A DNA stretch of 64,000 bases from JACKEQ01 sp041389565 (GCA_041389565.1 JAWKRP010000004.1:62001-126000); one strand, 5' to 3'; shown: positions 1-8,395, counted from the first letter of the stretch. The notes: a model not told the origin generated them from the sequence alone. A program made the numbers and translations.

Positions 1-840
1 TTCACGCCCAGCGGCACCATGGCGAACCTCGTCGCGATCTGCGTGGGCTCGCGCAAGGGTGACGAGGTGCTCCAGGAGGCCGGCGCGCACCCGTTCAACT
101 ACGAGGCTGCCGGAGCCGCGTCGGTCGCCGGCGTGCAGATCCGTCCGCTCGCTGCGGAGCGGGGCCTGCTGACCCCCGAGACGGTCGAAGCCGCCATCCG
201 TCCCGACAACGACCACTTCGCGCCGGCCACCCTGCTGTGCGTCGAAGACACGTCCAACCGCGGGGGCGGCTCGGTGTACCCCCTCGAGCGGCTCGACGCC
301 CTCACCGACCTCGCGAGGCGGCGCGGCCTGCGCAGCCACCTCGATGGCGCGCGCGTGTTCAACGCGGTCGTGAAGTCAGGGGTGCCGCTCGACCGCCGTG
401 CTCGCGGGTTCGATACGGTGTCGTTCTGCTTCAGCAAGGGCCTCGGCGCTCCCGTCGGGTCCGTGCTCTGCGGCTCGGCCGCCGACATGCACCACGCGCG
501 CCGGGTCCGGAAGATGCTCGGCGGGGGCATGCGGCAGTCGGGCGTGCTCGCGGCGGCGTGCCTCTACGCGCTCGACCACCACGTCGACCGCCTGGCCGAC
601 GACCATCGCCGCGCAGACCGCCTGGCCGCGGGCCTCTCCGAGCTCGGCTACACGACCGACCCGCACGACACGAACCTGCTGTACGTGCACTGCCCGAACG
701 CGCCGTCCGTACAGGACCGCCTGGCCGAGCGGGGCATCGCGTGCATCGCCGTGTCGCCCGACCGCGTTCGCCTGGTGACCCACCTCGACGTCGACGACGC
801 GGGCATCGAAGCCACACTCACGGCCTTCGCGGCCCTGTGA
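1..840 (+). CDS. ltaE: Low-specificity L-threonine aldolase, 5' end cut by window
   Basis: A PLP-dependent fold-type I enzyme that cleaves L-threonine or L-allo-threonine to glycine and acetaldehyde in the cytoplasm. The reading frame is open from base 1 and begins inside the protein with FTPSGTMAN, a signature of the N-terminal cofactor domain, so the ATG at base 19 is internal. SFCFSKGLGAPVGS carries the PLP lysine (about residue 146 of the visible part), and the upstream HLDGAR supplies the Asp that contacts the pyridine ring. About 279 codons are visible against a usual 330-350, so roughly 60 residues lie outside. The gene converges on the vWA lipoprotein, with a hairpin between them. The beta-eliminating lyase family is certain; the exact stereospecificity is not readable. 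Confidence 0.93.
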   Translation, partial: FTPSGTMANLVAICVGSRKGDEVLQEAGAHPFNYEAAGAASVAGVQIRPLAAERGLLTPETVEAAIRPDNDHFAPATLLCVEDTSNRGGGSVYPLERLDALTDLARRRGLRSHLDGARVFNAVVKSGVPLDRRARGFDTVSFCFSKGLGAPVGSVLCGSAADMHHARRVRKMLGGGMRQSGVLAAACLYALDHHVDRLADDHRRADRLAAGLSELGYTTDPHDTNLLYVHCPNAPSVQDRLAERGIACIAVSPDRVRLVTHLDVDDAGIEATLTAFAAL

Positions 841-845
841 CGAGA

Positions 846-876
846 GAGCCCACCGCCGGGCGACCGGGGTGGGCTC
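846..876. terminator. Hairpin between convergent genes
   Basis: A perfect 9-base inverted repeat, GAGCCCACC / GGTGGGCTC, with a 13-base loop. It sits between the stop of the aldolase gene and the stop of the convergent lipoprotein gene. There is no T tract on either side, so it may be a bidirectional pause or RNA-end element rather than a classical intrinsic terminator. Confidence 0.55.
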
Positions 877-900
877 GTCGCACGCGGGAGCGCGCGGGGC

Positions 901-2430
901 TTACTGGCAGGCCACCGCGATGCCGTAGTCGACATCGACCAGCGTGCCTTCCGGCAGCGCGTTGTCGAACACGACCTCGTTCGTGCCGGCATTGAACGAC
1001 CAGCCCGACGCCATCGGGTTGCCGTCGACCGTGACGACGATGCTCGCGGGGTCGGCGTTCTGCGACAGCTCGAAGGAGCCGATGCCCTGGAGGGACGCCG
1101 AGCCGAGCTGACCGATCTGCGAGGCCCAGTTGCCGCACAGGTCGAGGATGACGCCACCGGTCTGGTTGGCGGACTGCGGGTAGCCCGCGGCACCGAGCCC
1201 ACAGCCGGAGTCGTCGACGATGACGGACACCTTGAGCAGGCTGGGGTCGCTCACGTACTGGATGTAGTTGTTGTAGTAGTACGCCCAGTTGTTCGCGGAC
1301 TGCTCCTCTTCGTCGCTCACGAGGATGACGTGGAGGAGCGCGCCGGGACGGAGGAACCCGGAGTTGCACTGACCCGGGGTGGTCTTGCCGAGCGCGACGT
1401 CGACCAGCGTGTAGAGCTGCTCGGACCACGTGTCGTAGCCCGTGGAGTCGTAGCCCTCGGTGACCGCGCTCGCGAAGGCGGCCTGGTAGCCCATGCTGTT
1501 CGCCGACAGGATGCCGTTGTTGAAGCAGCCCGTCTCGACGTTCGCGACGCCGATCTGCCAGCCCTGCGTCGCCGCGTTGATCTGGTTGATGAACGCGTCG
1601 AAGTTGGCGCCGAGCTGCTGGCTGTCGTCGTCCATCGAGCAGGACTGGTCGACCGCGAACAGGATGTCGACGGGCGGGTCGGTCGGGACCACGAAGTTGT
1701 CGGTGCCCATCGCCGCGTAGTTGCCAGCGCCGGTCTGGGTGGCGGTGACGAGCCCGCGCGGGTCGTTCGACATCACCTGGAGCTCGCCGGTCATCTGGCC
1801 GGCCGTGAGCGCGTTGAACTCGAGGTTCACGGAGGTGTACTGGCCGGGCAGCAGCTCGACCGGGAACACATTGGGGTCTTCGAGCACGAACTCGCCGTTG
1901 CTGACGTGCTGGATCGAGTCGATCACCAGGAGGTCGCCGCCGACGTTCTCGAGCGTCAGGGTGGTCCAGTCGCCGCAGGGCACGAAATGCGTGCCGAAGT
2001 CGTGGGGATCGGGCGAGATGCGCAGCTCGGGCACGGCGCCGTAGCCGATCAGGTCGACCAGGGTCTCGGGCTCGTCGGGGTCGTCGCTCCACACCACCGC
2101 CTGGCCGACGTTCTCGACCTGGAGCGGGGTGAACGACACCTCGATGTCCTGGGCGGTGCCGGGGTCGAGCACGAAGCCACCGGGGTTCGTGACCGTGAAG
2201 GCATCGGAGAGCTCGACCGTGATGCGATCGACCGTGAGGGCGCCCTCACCGACGTTCTGCACGGTGAACGTGCGCGTCTCCACCTCGCTGCTCATGAGCT
2301 GGGCGAACTCGAGCACGGGCGGCGTGACCACGATGTTGGGCGCGGGCGTTCCGTTGTCCGGCTTGACCGAGTTGATGCTGTTCTCGGAGCAACCGGAGAG
2401 GAAGAGGGTGCCGAGAAGGAACGTCATCAT
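901..2430 (-). CDS. Lipoprotein with Ig-like repeats and a von Willebrand A domain
   Basis: A predicted envelope lipoprotein of 509 residues. A very short signal ends in the lipobox LSGC, with Cys14 as the lipidation site. Residues about 30-215 look like two Ig-like repeats of the choice-of-anchor D / ASH type (FTVQNVGEGALTV and LTLENVGGDLLV are matching strands). A vWA fold follows, with a metal-ion-dependent adhesion motif DQSCSM (DxSxS pattern) near residue 261 and LVSDEEE further on. The C-terminal ~70 residues form another beta-rich segment. Adhesion or scaffold binding is inferred from the family; the ligand is unknown. The start at the first of two ATGs follows GGAGA. A sigma-54-like promoter lies upstream, and the gene is apparently monocistronic. 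Confidence 0.85.
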   Translation of the reverse strand: MMTFLLGTLFLSGCSENSINSVKPDNGTPAPNIVVTPPVLEFAQLMSSEVETRTFTVQNVGEGALTVDRITVELSDAFTVTNPGGFVLDPGTAQDIEVSFTPLQVENVGQAVVWSDDPDEPETLVDLIGYGAVPELRISPDPHDFGTHFVPCGDWTTLTLENVGGDLLVIDSIQHVSNGEFVLEDPNVFPVELLPGQYTSVNLEFNALTAGQMTGELQVMSNDPRGLVTATQTGAGNYAAMGTDNFVVPTDPPVDILFAVDQSCSMDDDSQQLGANFDAFINQINAATQGWQIGVANVETGCFNNGILSANSMGYQAAFASAVTEGYDSTGYDTWSEQLYTLVDVALGKTTPGQCNSGFLRPGALLHVILVSDEEEQSANNWAYYYNNYIQYVSDPSLLKVSVIVDDSGCGLGAAGYPQSANQTGGVILDLCGNWASQIGQLGSASLQGIGSFELSQNADPASIVVTVDGNPMASGWSFNAGTNEVVFDNALPEGTLVDVDYGIAVACQ

Positions 2431-2457
2431 GAGGGGAGTCTCCTACAACCGAATCCT

Positions 2458-2472
2458 GATTCTGCAAGAATC
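2458..2472. promoter_or_regulatory. Inverted repeat overlapping the -12 element
   Basis: GATTCT-GCA-AGAATC, perfect 6-base arms with a 3-base spacer, AT-rich in a GC-rich context. A third half-site, GAATC, starts at 2451. It overlaps the proposed -12 element of the vWA gene, so it could be a repressor site or a coincidence of the promoter sequence. Confidence 0.3.
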
Positions 2473-2477
2473 GATCC
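2464..2477 (-). promoter_or_regulatory. Candidate sigma-54 promoter of the vWA lipoprotein
   Basis: On the minus strand the sequence TTGGATCGATTCTTGCA has GG at -24 and GC at -12 separated by exactly 10 bases, with the preferred TTGG and TTGCA contexts. The GC ends 34 bases before the ATG at 2430, nearly the same spacing as at two other genes in this window (5424-5437 and 57270-57283). Confidence 0.5.
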
Positions 2478-2535
2478 AACCAGAACACCCGATTTCACGG
2501 CACGGTTCGACCGTCCGCGACATTCGATCCGCACC

Positions 2536-3599
2536 TCATTCTACCACGTGGGATCCGCTGTCCACACCCTCTCGCGAACTGGATCCACCGGCCGGCGCCG
2601 CATCGCGGTCTGCACGGCGGGTGCGGACCACCAGCGCGAGCACGGCCGCACCGATCAGCGCGATGCCTTCGAGGCCGAGCACGGCGATCCCGAGGATCGC
2701 GTCACCGAAGGCCCACAGCACGGGGATCTGGGCGACGAGCAGCACTCCGAGCCCGCTCACCAGGGAGAACCGCGAGCCCGAGCCCCACCCGACGACGAGC
2801 ACCAGACCGCCGTACAGGCCCAGCAGCAGGGACGACTCCCACTCCTGGCCGTACGACCCGATCAGGAGGACCGGGCGATGCAGGAGCACGGCCACCGACG
2901 CGACGAAGGCGGCGAACGGGGCCTGCACGGACAGCACGTCGGGCTCGACATCCCACCCGAGCTTCTCGGCGACGACGCCCGAAGCGCCCAGCACCGCGGT
3001 GTAGACGAGGCAGCCCACGAACAGGAGCCCGTCGTGCACGGGCCCACCCAGCTGGGCGAGCAGGGGGGCCACGATGGCGAAGCCCGCAGCACCCGCGAGT
3101 CCGCGTCCCCGGTCGATCACGGCCAGCACGCTCGCAACCGCGAACCCGACGAGCGCCGCTCCGAGGCACACCAGCTCCAGGCCGCCCACCGCGAACCCGA
3201 GCCCGAGCAGCCCGCTGCAGTACACGATGATGCCCGCCGCGCCCGTGCCGTGCCCGACCGCACGGTGCAGCAGGAAGCGCCCGGCCCCCCGACGGCCGCC
3301 TGCATCAGCCCGAGCACGACCACGACGCCGGCCGCGATCTCCTCGGGGACGTCGATCAGGGCCAGCGCGACCACGAAGCTGCTCGTGACCAGCAGGACCC
3401 CGATCATGACGAGGCCCATGATGACCGCCTCTCCGAACACCCCACTCCCACCGTGGGAGTACGGGACGGCCTCGAGACGCTCCAGGAGCGGGCCGCGCTG
3501 GTCGTCGGAGATGACGCCGTCGCGCACCCACTCCCGGGTGAGGCGCTCCCAATCCGGACCGGGCGCCGAGACGCCCGATGAATCGGGAGATCCCGCCAC
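2536..3599 (-). pseudogene. DUF2157-like multi-pass membrane protein, interrupted by a frameshift
   Basis: The N-terminal part (3599 down to about 3290) reads DWERLTREWVRDGVIS, typical of DUF2157 membrane proteins, then a first hydrophobic span (EAVIMGLVMIGVLLVT). The frame then breaks. The rest (about 3290 to 2536) continues in another frame with FLLHRAVGHGTGAAG and about eight further hydrophobic spans, ending in a charged tail. Adding one G to the six-G run near 3287-3292 restores a single ~354-residue protein. This is therefore either a real inactivating mutation or a homopolymer sequencing error. The likely start is a GTG at 3599 that shares one base with the mdh stop codon (TAGTG), so it would be the second gene of an mdh operon. 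Function is unknown. Confidence 0.7.
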
Positions 3600-4573
3600 T
3601 ACAGGAGGTCGGCGACCGCCGCCTTCTCGGCGAGCAGCGCGTCGATGTTCTTCTGGACCTGGGCCTTGGCGCGGTCGTCGAGCTGCAGGTCGGTGACCAC
3701 GCGGTAGTCGCCGCCCTCGCACACGCACGGGAAGCTGAACACGAGGCCCTTCGGCACGCCGTACCAGCCCTCGCTCGGCACGGCCATCGACACGACGCGG
3801 CCGTTGCTGCCCTGCCACCAGTCGCGCATGTGGTCGACCGCGGAGCTGGCCGCCGACGCGGCGGAGCTGGCGCCGCGCGCCACGATGATGGCCTTGCCGC
3901 GATCCGCGACGGTGCCCTCGAAGTCGTTCTCGAGCCACGCCGCATCGAAGTTGCCTCGCACGGCCTCGCCATTCACGGTGGCCCAGGCCACGTCGGCGTA
4001 CATCGTCGGGCCGTGGTTGCCCCAGATCACCACGTTGTCGACCGCGGCGACCGGCACGCCGGCCTTCTCGGAGAGCTGGCCGTGCGCGCGGTTCTGGTCG
4101 AGGCGCGTCATCGCCGTGAACTGGCGGGCGGGGACGCCCGAGCTGTTGGCCATCGCGATCAGGGCGTTCGTGTTGCACGGGTTGCCGACCGTGATCACCT
4201 TCACGGTCTTCTTCGCGACCGCGCCGATGGCCTTGCCCTGGCCCGTGAAGATCGGGCCGTTCGCCTTCACGAGGTCGGAGCGGTCCATGTCGGCCGTGCG
4301 GGGACGCGAGCCCACGAGGAAGATCGCGTCACAGTCCTTGAAAGCGACGTTGGGGTCGTCGGTGCCGACGATGCCGTGCACGAGCGGGAACGCGGAGTCG
4401 ACGAGCTCCATGATGACGCCCTGCAGGCGCTCGAGAGCCGGCGTGATCTCGAGGAGCTGGAGGATCACGGGCTGATCCGCACCGAAGCAGTCGCCCGACG
4501 CCAGGCGCCAGAGGAGGGAGTAGCCGATGTTTCCTGCGGCACCGGTGACGGAGACGCGGATGGGTGCGTTCAT
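3599..4573 (-). CDS. mdh: Malate dehydrogenase
   Basis: Interconverts malate and oxaloacetate with NAD in the TCA cycle. The 324-residue length matches type 2 (cytosolic-like) MDHs. The dinucleotide loop GAAGNIG is at residues 11-17. Glu42, at the end of beta-2, favours NAD over NADP. The mobile substrate loop GSRPRTADMDR is at 89-98, RLDQNRA holds the catalytic Asp159 and Arg162, and WGNHGPTMYAD holds His187. Malate rather than lactate specificity follows from the Arg-rich loop. It is divergent from comF, and its stop overlaps the start of the following membrane-protein gene by one base. Confidence 0.95.
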   Translation of the reverse strand: MNAPIRVSVTGAAGNIGYSLLWRLASGDCFGADQPVILQLLEITPALERLQGVIMELVDSAFPLVHGIVGTDDPNVAFKDCDAIFLVGSRPRTADMDRSDLVKANGPIFTGQGKAIGAVAKKTVKVITVGNPCNTNALIAMANSSGVPARQFTAMTRLDQNRAHGQLSEKAGVPVAAVDNVVIWGNHGPTMYADVAWATVNGEAVRGNFDAAWLENDFEGTVADRGKAIIVARGASSAASAASSAVDHMRDWWQGSNGRVVSMAVPSEGWYGVPKGLVFSFPCVCEGGDYRVVTDLQLDDRAKAQVQKNIDALLAEKAAVADLL

Positions 4574-4615
4574 GGAGTGCTCCTGTGAGTGGCGTGCGCC
4601 CTAACGCGCAGCCCG

Positions 4616-4632
4616 GACCCCGTCATGGGGTC
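4616..4632. other. Inverted repeat in the mdh-comF divergent region
   Basis: GACCCC-GTCAT-GGGGTC, a perfect 6-base stem with a 5-base loop, lies 43 bases upstream of the mdh ATG and about 78 bases upstream of comF. It could be an operator or a leader hairpin; nothing in the sequence decides this. Confidence 0.3.
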
Positions 4633-4709
4633 GGAGAATCGGGGACGTCGCGCTCCGGATTTCCTCCCGAAGGCGGGCGTGGTGGGCAGATTGGCGGCCG
4701 GAGGGAGCG

Positions 4710-5348
4710 ATGTTCGACTGGCTGTGGCCCGTGGCGTGCCTGGGGTGTGGGGAGACGGTGGGGAGCGCGTGGTGTGCCGACTGTGCGCCGGGCTCGGTCC
4801 TCCGGCCTCCCCTCGAGAGCTTCGGCGTCGCGCACGCCTTCGCGGTCGAGCGCTACGATCGCCCCGTCGGGCAGGCCCTGGGGCGCGCGAAGGCCCACGC
4901 CGACCGCACGTCGGCCGTACGCCTCGCCGAGCTGTTCGCCGACGTCATGGTCCCGGTGCTCCACGGAGTCGAGCCGAGCGCGCTCGTTCCGGCGCCGAGC
5001 ACCCTGGGGGCCCGTGGCTCCCGGGGGTTCTCGATGGCCTCTCTGCTCGCGCGCGCCCTGTCCCGGCGCACGGGCGTGCCGGTGGTCCACGCGCTCCGGT
5101 CCACGGCGGCGGGCCGCATGGCCACCCTGAAGCGCGAGCAGCGCCAGCGTGCGCTGCGCGGTCGCATCCGGTCCGTGCGCGACGTGCCCGGTCGCGTGGT
5201 CCTGGTCGACGACGTCACCACCACCGGGGCCACGGCGGAGGCCTGTGCGGTCGAGCTCCTGGGAGGCGCGTCGTCCGAGGTCGTGCTCGCCACGCTGTGC
5301 GCCGTGCCGGCCCTGTCGCGCCGGCCGCGACGCGTTCACGTTTCGTGA
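4710..5348 (+). CDS. ComF family protein (zinc finger plus phosphoribosyltransferase domain)
   Basis: A 212-residue ComF/GntX-type protein. The N-terminus carries two Cys pairs, CLGC at about 10-13 and CADC at about 22-25, a small zinc finger usual in this family. The C-terminal half is a type I phosphoribosyltransferase fold with the PRPP-binding motif VVLVDDVTTTGATAEACA near 164-181. Homologues take part in DNA uptake and recombination-linked steps of transformation; that role is inferred here, since no other competence gene is nearby. The start follows GGAGGGAGCG. It is monocistronic, between divergent mdh and a sigma-54-driven small gene. Confidence 0.85.
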   Translation: MFDWLWPVACLGCGETVGSAWCADCAPGSVLRPPLESFGVAHAFAVERYDRPVGQALGRAKAHADRTSAVRLAELFADVMVPVLHGVEPSALVPAPSTLGARGSRGFSMASLLARALSRRTGVPVVHALRSTAAGRMATLKREQRQRALRGRIRSVRDVPGRVVLVDDVTTTGATAEACAVELLGGASSEVVLATLCAVPALSRRPRRVHVS

Positions 5349-5423
5349 CAATGTCCGAAGAACGAAGCGACGGGTCGCGCGTACTCAGAGCTGAGGCCAC
5401 GCTGGAAGCAGCCTCTCCCGAGC

Positions 5424-5437
5424 GGCACGGCGGTTGC
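5424..5437 (+). promoter_or_regulatory. Candidate sigma-54 promoter of a 56-residue protein gene
   Basis: CGGCACGGCGGTTGCA has GG-N10-GC spacing and agrees with TGGCAC-N5-TTGCA in 10 of 11 fixed positions. The expected transcript start, about 12 bases after the GC, leaves a ~20-base leader that carries AGGAGG before the ATG at 5468. This is the best of the three sigma-54-like elements in the window. Confidence 0.6.
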
Positions 5438-5467
5438 AGTGCACCGGGACACCAGGAGGACGCCACC

Positions 5468-5638
5468 ATGGACATCCACACCACCGAGACCTCGTTCGGG
5501 CAGCTCATCGTCGCGTTGTACGACGAATACCTCGAGATCTACGGCGATGCCGACCTGGCGTCCGTGGCGACGGCCGCGACGCTCAACGAGCTGCTCTCCG
5601 AGACGGTCACCGCAGACGACGCGGCCGAAGCGGCTTGA
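5468..5638 (+). CDS. Small acidic orphan protein (56 residues)
   Basis: I do not recognise a family. The 56-residue product is acidic and probably two helices: a tyrosine-rich amphipathic segment (IVALYDEYLEIYGD, residues 14-27) and an Ala/Leu/Thr-rich second helix ending in DDAAEAA. It has no signal peptide, membrane segment or cysteine. Translation is well supported: AGGAGG stands 7-8 bases before the ATG, and a sigma-54-like promoter sits 31 bases upstream. The gene lies alone between comF and a sigma-70-like promoter. The pattern resembles the 123-residue gene at 57316, which has the same promoter geometry. A regulated small effector or adaptor is possible but unproven. Confidence 0.7.
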   Translation: MDIHTTETSFGQLIVALYDEYLEIYGDADLASVATAATLNELLSETVTADDAAEAA

Positions 5639-5654
5639 TCCGCTTCAGCCCTGG

Positions 5655-5683
5655 TTGATCGCGAGAGGGAGGTGCGCTATCCT
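5655..5683 (+). promoter_or_regulatory. Candidate sigma-70 promoter of the sigma-like/ZAS gene
   Basis: TTGATC and TATCCT are separated by exactly 17 bases. The -10 ends 29 bases before the ATG at 5713. The leader is pyrimidine-rich (runs of C) and has no Shine-Dalgarno sequence. Confidence 0.5.
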
Positions 5684-5712
5684 GAAGGCCCCTCCCTCCC
5701 CCGCCCCATCCC

Positions 5713-7185
5713 ATGGCTCTCCCCGTCTCCCCTCCCCCCCGGAGCGACGACGTCGCTCACCACGGTTGGTCCGGTATCACCGTGAGAATCGCGTGGACCC
5801 TCCTGTCCAGCGGCGTGAAGCTGCGGCGTGAGGTGCTCGACGCCGCGCGCAAGCACGTGCTCTACCACCTGTCTCCGAGCACCCCGTTGCCCCAGGCCGA
5901 AGACCGGGCGGCCCACCTCACGCGCCAGTTCGTGGCGCAGGCCCGCGGAAAGGTCCTGAAGGACCCGTGGCCCGGCGACGCCGAGATGCCGCTCACCGAG
6001 CGCTGGGCCCGTGCCATCGAGTCGATCCGCGACCGCGTCACGGAGTCCGTGTTCCGCATGCACTACGGCGACCAGCGCCCGCTGGAGTACGTCGAGCGCA
6101 AGCTGGGGGTCGACCGCATCGCGGTGGACGCTGCCCGCGGGGGCCTGCGCGAGGTCCTTCGGCGTGCCGCCCGCGCCGACGGGCTCCCGCTCGACTCCTG
6201 GCCGTCCGAGCGCCTCGATCGCGTGCTCGCGCGGCTCGCGGCCTTCGCACCCGACCAGTGCCCGCCGATGTACGACGTCGTGAACGGCGCCCACCACACG
6301 CACGTGCGGGCGTGTCCGCGCTGCAATCGCATGGTGAGGCTCGTGAATGCGGGCGCGCTCGAGGTGTCCGACCTCCAGGCCCCCACCCTGCGGGCCCGTC
6401 CGAAGGAGCGCACGCGCGTGCTCGCGCTGCACTTCCACCCCGATGCCCGCATCCATCGCCCCCGCGTGCAGGAGGCCGTGTCGGCGGCGACCCACCCCGC
6501 AGGCGACGACATCCTGCTGATCGACGCGACCGACCTCGAGTCCGTCACCGCCGCCCTGAACCTCGCCGCCGAGGTGGGGATGCCAGAGCGCCACCACCTC
6601 CGCGGAGCCGTCGTGGAGGGCGCGGGAGAGTGGACGCGCTTCGGTCCGCTCGGCGTGCTCGGCGCCGATGCACGCACCGAGGTGAAGACCCGCAGCTGGG
6701 GGTGTGTCGACGGCATCGGAGCCCTGCCCGACGCCCTCCCCGCCCCGCCCGACGCCCAGCAGGCGTGGTTCCTGGTGGGCCTGCTCGCCATCGCTGCCGG
6801 GGTCGCCATCTACGTGGCCTCGATGACCGCCAGCCCCCCGATTCCGGGGCCCGAGGTGAGTTTCGTCGACGGATCCTCCGGAACGTGGGCACAATTCGAC
6901 GTGGAGGAGTCCCGCATCGTGCACCTCATCGGTCTCACGGCCGGTCGCCCCGACCCGGTGCTCCTGTCGGGCTCGCCCGCCGACAAGGCGCGCCTGGCCA
7001 CCGGAGACGGCAGCTACCGCGCGCTCGTCCCGGGAACGCAGGCCTTGCTCGTGTCCACCGACGCCCCCCTCGATCTCCCCGCCCTGATGGCCGCCGCAGC
7101 CTACTCCGAGGCCCCCCTCGCCTCGCTGTCTGCGGAGATCCATCGAATTCGACCGTCCGCTGACGTGTTCCTCCACACGAGGTGA
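5713..7185 (+). CDS. Single-chain protein: sigma-like N-terminus, HxxxCxxC motif, one transmembrane helix, periplasmic domain
   Basis: A 490-residue protein of no family I can name with certainty. Residues about 25-85 and 95-152 are helical; the stretch VFRMHYGDQRPLEYVERKLGV ... ARGGLREVLRR resembles the helix-turn-helix of sigma region 4. H197-V-R-A-C201-P-R-C204 is an exact HxxxCxxC motif, the zinc site of ZAS anti-sigma factors. A cytoplasmic middle part follows. A single hydrophobic helix spans residues 351-371 (AWFLVGLLAIAAGVAIYVASM), then a ~120-residue C-terminal domain that would be periplasmic. The order fits a membrane-bound anti-sigma factor with a regulator-like domain fused in front. 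The fusion is inference; the zinc motif and membrane span are visible. It is followed at once by the PHP phosphatase gene. Confidence 0.75.
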   Translation: MALPVSPPPRSDDVAHHGWSGITVRIAWTLLSSGVKLRREVLDAARKHVLYHLSPSTPLPQAEDRAAHLTRQFVAQARGKVLKDPWPGDAEMPLTERWARAIESIRDRVTESVFRMHYGDQRPLEYVERKLGVDRIAVDAARGGLREVLRRAARADGLPLDSWPSERLDRVLARLAAFAPDQCPPMYDVVNGAHHTHVRACPRCNRMVRLVNAGALEVSDLQAPTLRARPKERTRVLALHFHPDARIHRPRVQEAVSAATHPAGDDILLIDATDLESVTAALNLAAEVGMPERHHLRGAVVEGAGEWTRFGPLGVLGADARTEVKTRSWGCVDGIGALPDALPAPPDAQQAWFLVGLLAIAAGVAIYVASMTASPPIPGPEVSFVDGSSGTWAQFDVEESRIVHLIGLTAGRPDPVLLSGSPADKARLATGDGSYRALVPGTQALLVSTDAPLDLPALMAAAAYSEAPLASLSAEIHRIRPSADVFLHTR

Positions 7186-7187
7186 CG

Positions 7188-8009
7188 ATGAGAGACCTGC
7201 AGCCCAGCGCCCGCTTCGACCTGCACCTGCACAGCACGCGCAGCGACGGTCGATTCTCGCCCCTCGAGGTCCTCGAGCGCTGCTCCAGGGCCGGTCTCGA
7301 CATCGTCGCGCTGACCGACCACGACTTCGCCACCGAGATCCCGGTCGGCGAGCAGATCGTGGCGGGTCGCCGGCTCCACGTGCTCGCGGGTGCGGAGATC
7401 TCCGGCGTCCACGAAGGCCGCGAGTACCACCTGCTCGTGTACTTCCCGCACGGCATCCCGGAGGGGTTCCGCGACTTCTGCCGCCGCCAGTGCCAGGAGC
7501 GCGCCGTGCGCTACGAGCGCGCGCTCACCGCGCTCGATCTGTCCGGCCCGTTCCCCGACGACGGCGCGAAGGCCGGCGACCGCGCGCTCACCCGCCTCCA
7601 TCTCGCCCATGCGCTGGTCGACGCAGGGGTCGTGCGCGACCGCGCCCAGGCCTTCACCGACTTCCTGGGCGATGCGCACGGAACGGTCCAGCCGCTCTCC
7701 CTGCCCTTCGTCGAGGCCATCCGCATCGCGCGTTCCTGCGGGGGGCTCACGAGCTGGGCCCACCCGGCGCGGCCCGCGATGGAAGCGCACCTCGAGACGT
7801 TCGTGGCCGCGGGCCTCCAGGGCATCGAGGGCGTGCGCCCGATGCTCACCTCGAAGGACCGCCGGTTCTATCGCACGACCGCCCGTCGGCACGGGCTGTA
7901 CCTGACGGGCGGCTCGGACTGGCACGGCTGGCACTCCGACGCTCCCGGCCTGTTCCGCGTGCATGCGGTGGAGATCCGGGACTTCGTCGACGCGCTGCTC
8001 GCCGCGTAG
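7188..8009 (+). CDS. PHP-domain phosphoesterase (TrpH/RNase AM-like)
   Basis: A polymerase-and-histidinol-phosphatase domain covering the whole 273-residue protein. Metal-binding motifs are in order: DLHLHST near the N-terminus, LTDHD near 44-48, a conserved AEISG, SWAHPAR in the second half, and GSDWHGW close to the C-terminus. Enzymes of this COG0613-type family hydrolyse 3',5'-nucleotide bisphosphates or trim RNA 5' ends; which activity applies cannot be read from sequence. An ATG at 7188 follows GAGGTG with good spacing; a GTG at 7182 that overlaps the upstream stop is an alternative. It is probably co-transcribed with the ZAS-like gene. Confidence 0.85.
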   Translation: MRDLQPSARFDLHLHSTRSDGRFSPLEVLERCSRAGLDIVALTDHDFATEIPVGEQIVAGRRLHVLAGAEISGVHEGREYHLLVYFPHGIPEGFRDFCRRQCQERAVRYERALTALDLSGPFPDDGAKAGDRALTRLHLAHALVDAGVVRDRAQAFTDFLGDAHGTVQPLSLPFVEAIRIARSCGGLTSWAHPARPAMEAHLETFVAAGLQGIEGVRPMLTSKDRRFYRTTARRHGLYLTGGSDWHGWHSDAPGLFRVHAVEIRDFVDALLAA

Positions 8010-8016
8010 GGCTCGT

Positions 8017-8334
8017 TCAGCCCAGGATCTTCTGGAGCGACAGCGCGAGGCCCACGTTGCTCACCTTGAGCTTGCCCATGGTGAACAGCATCATGCCCTG
8101 CGCCGGGTTGTCGAGGAGGGTGCCGAAGTCGGCCTCGTTCGCCGTGACCGTGCAGCCCGGATCGTCGACCGCGCCTTCCTTCACCGTGCCCGAGCCGTCG
8201 GTGAGATCGACGGTCCACTGGCCCGCGCCCTCGATGTCGAACACGTAGATCGCGTTGATGTCCGACGCGAGATCCGGGTTCTCGGTGAGCTTGTTCGGAA
8301 GGTAGTTCGCAAAGAAGTCGTTCACGTCCGCCAT
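8017..8334 (-). CDS. SCP2 sterol-carrier-domain protein
   Basis: A 105-residue stand-alone SCP-2 domain. Diagnostic features are YVFDIEGAGQWTVDL, the acidic/glycine turn DLTDGSG, the strand CTVTANEADF, and the C-terminal GKLKVSNVGLALSLQKIL that closes the lipid tunnel. Such proteins bind fatty acyl chains or other hydrophobic ligands in the cytoplasm; the ligand here is unknown. The ATG at 8334 is preceded by GGAGG and fits the family length, so the longer frame reaching 8391 is not used. It converges on the PHP gene with a 7-base gap and lies downstream of the aldolase gene. Confidence 0.85.
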   Translation of the reverse strand: MADVNDFFANYLPNKLTENPDLASDINAIYVFDIEGAGQWTVDLTDGSGTVKEGAVDDPGCTVTANEADFGTLLDNPAQGMMLFTMGKLKVSNVGLALSLQKILG

Positions 8335-8395
8335 CGGGGCCTCCAGTGTGGCCGGCCAAGATAGCCGGACGGGACGGGTGCGGTCCACCACGAGG

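Noticed and set aside
1330..3696. Long plus-strand open frame (788 codons) opposite the vWA lipoprotein
   Set aside because: It has no start signal and lies opposite a lipoprotein gene with domain motifs; long spurious frames are expected at this GC content.
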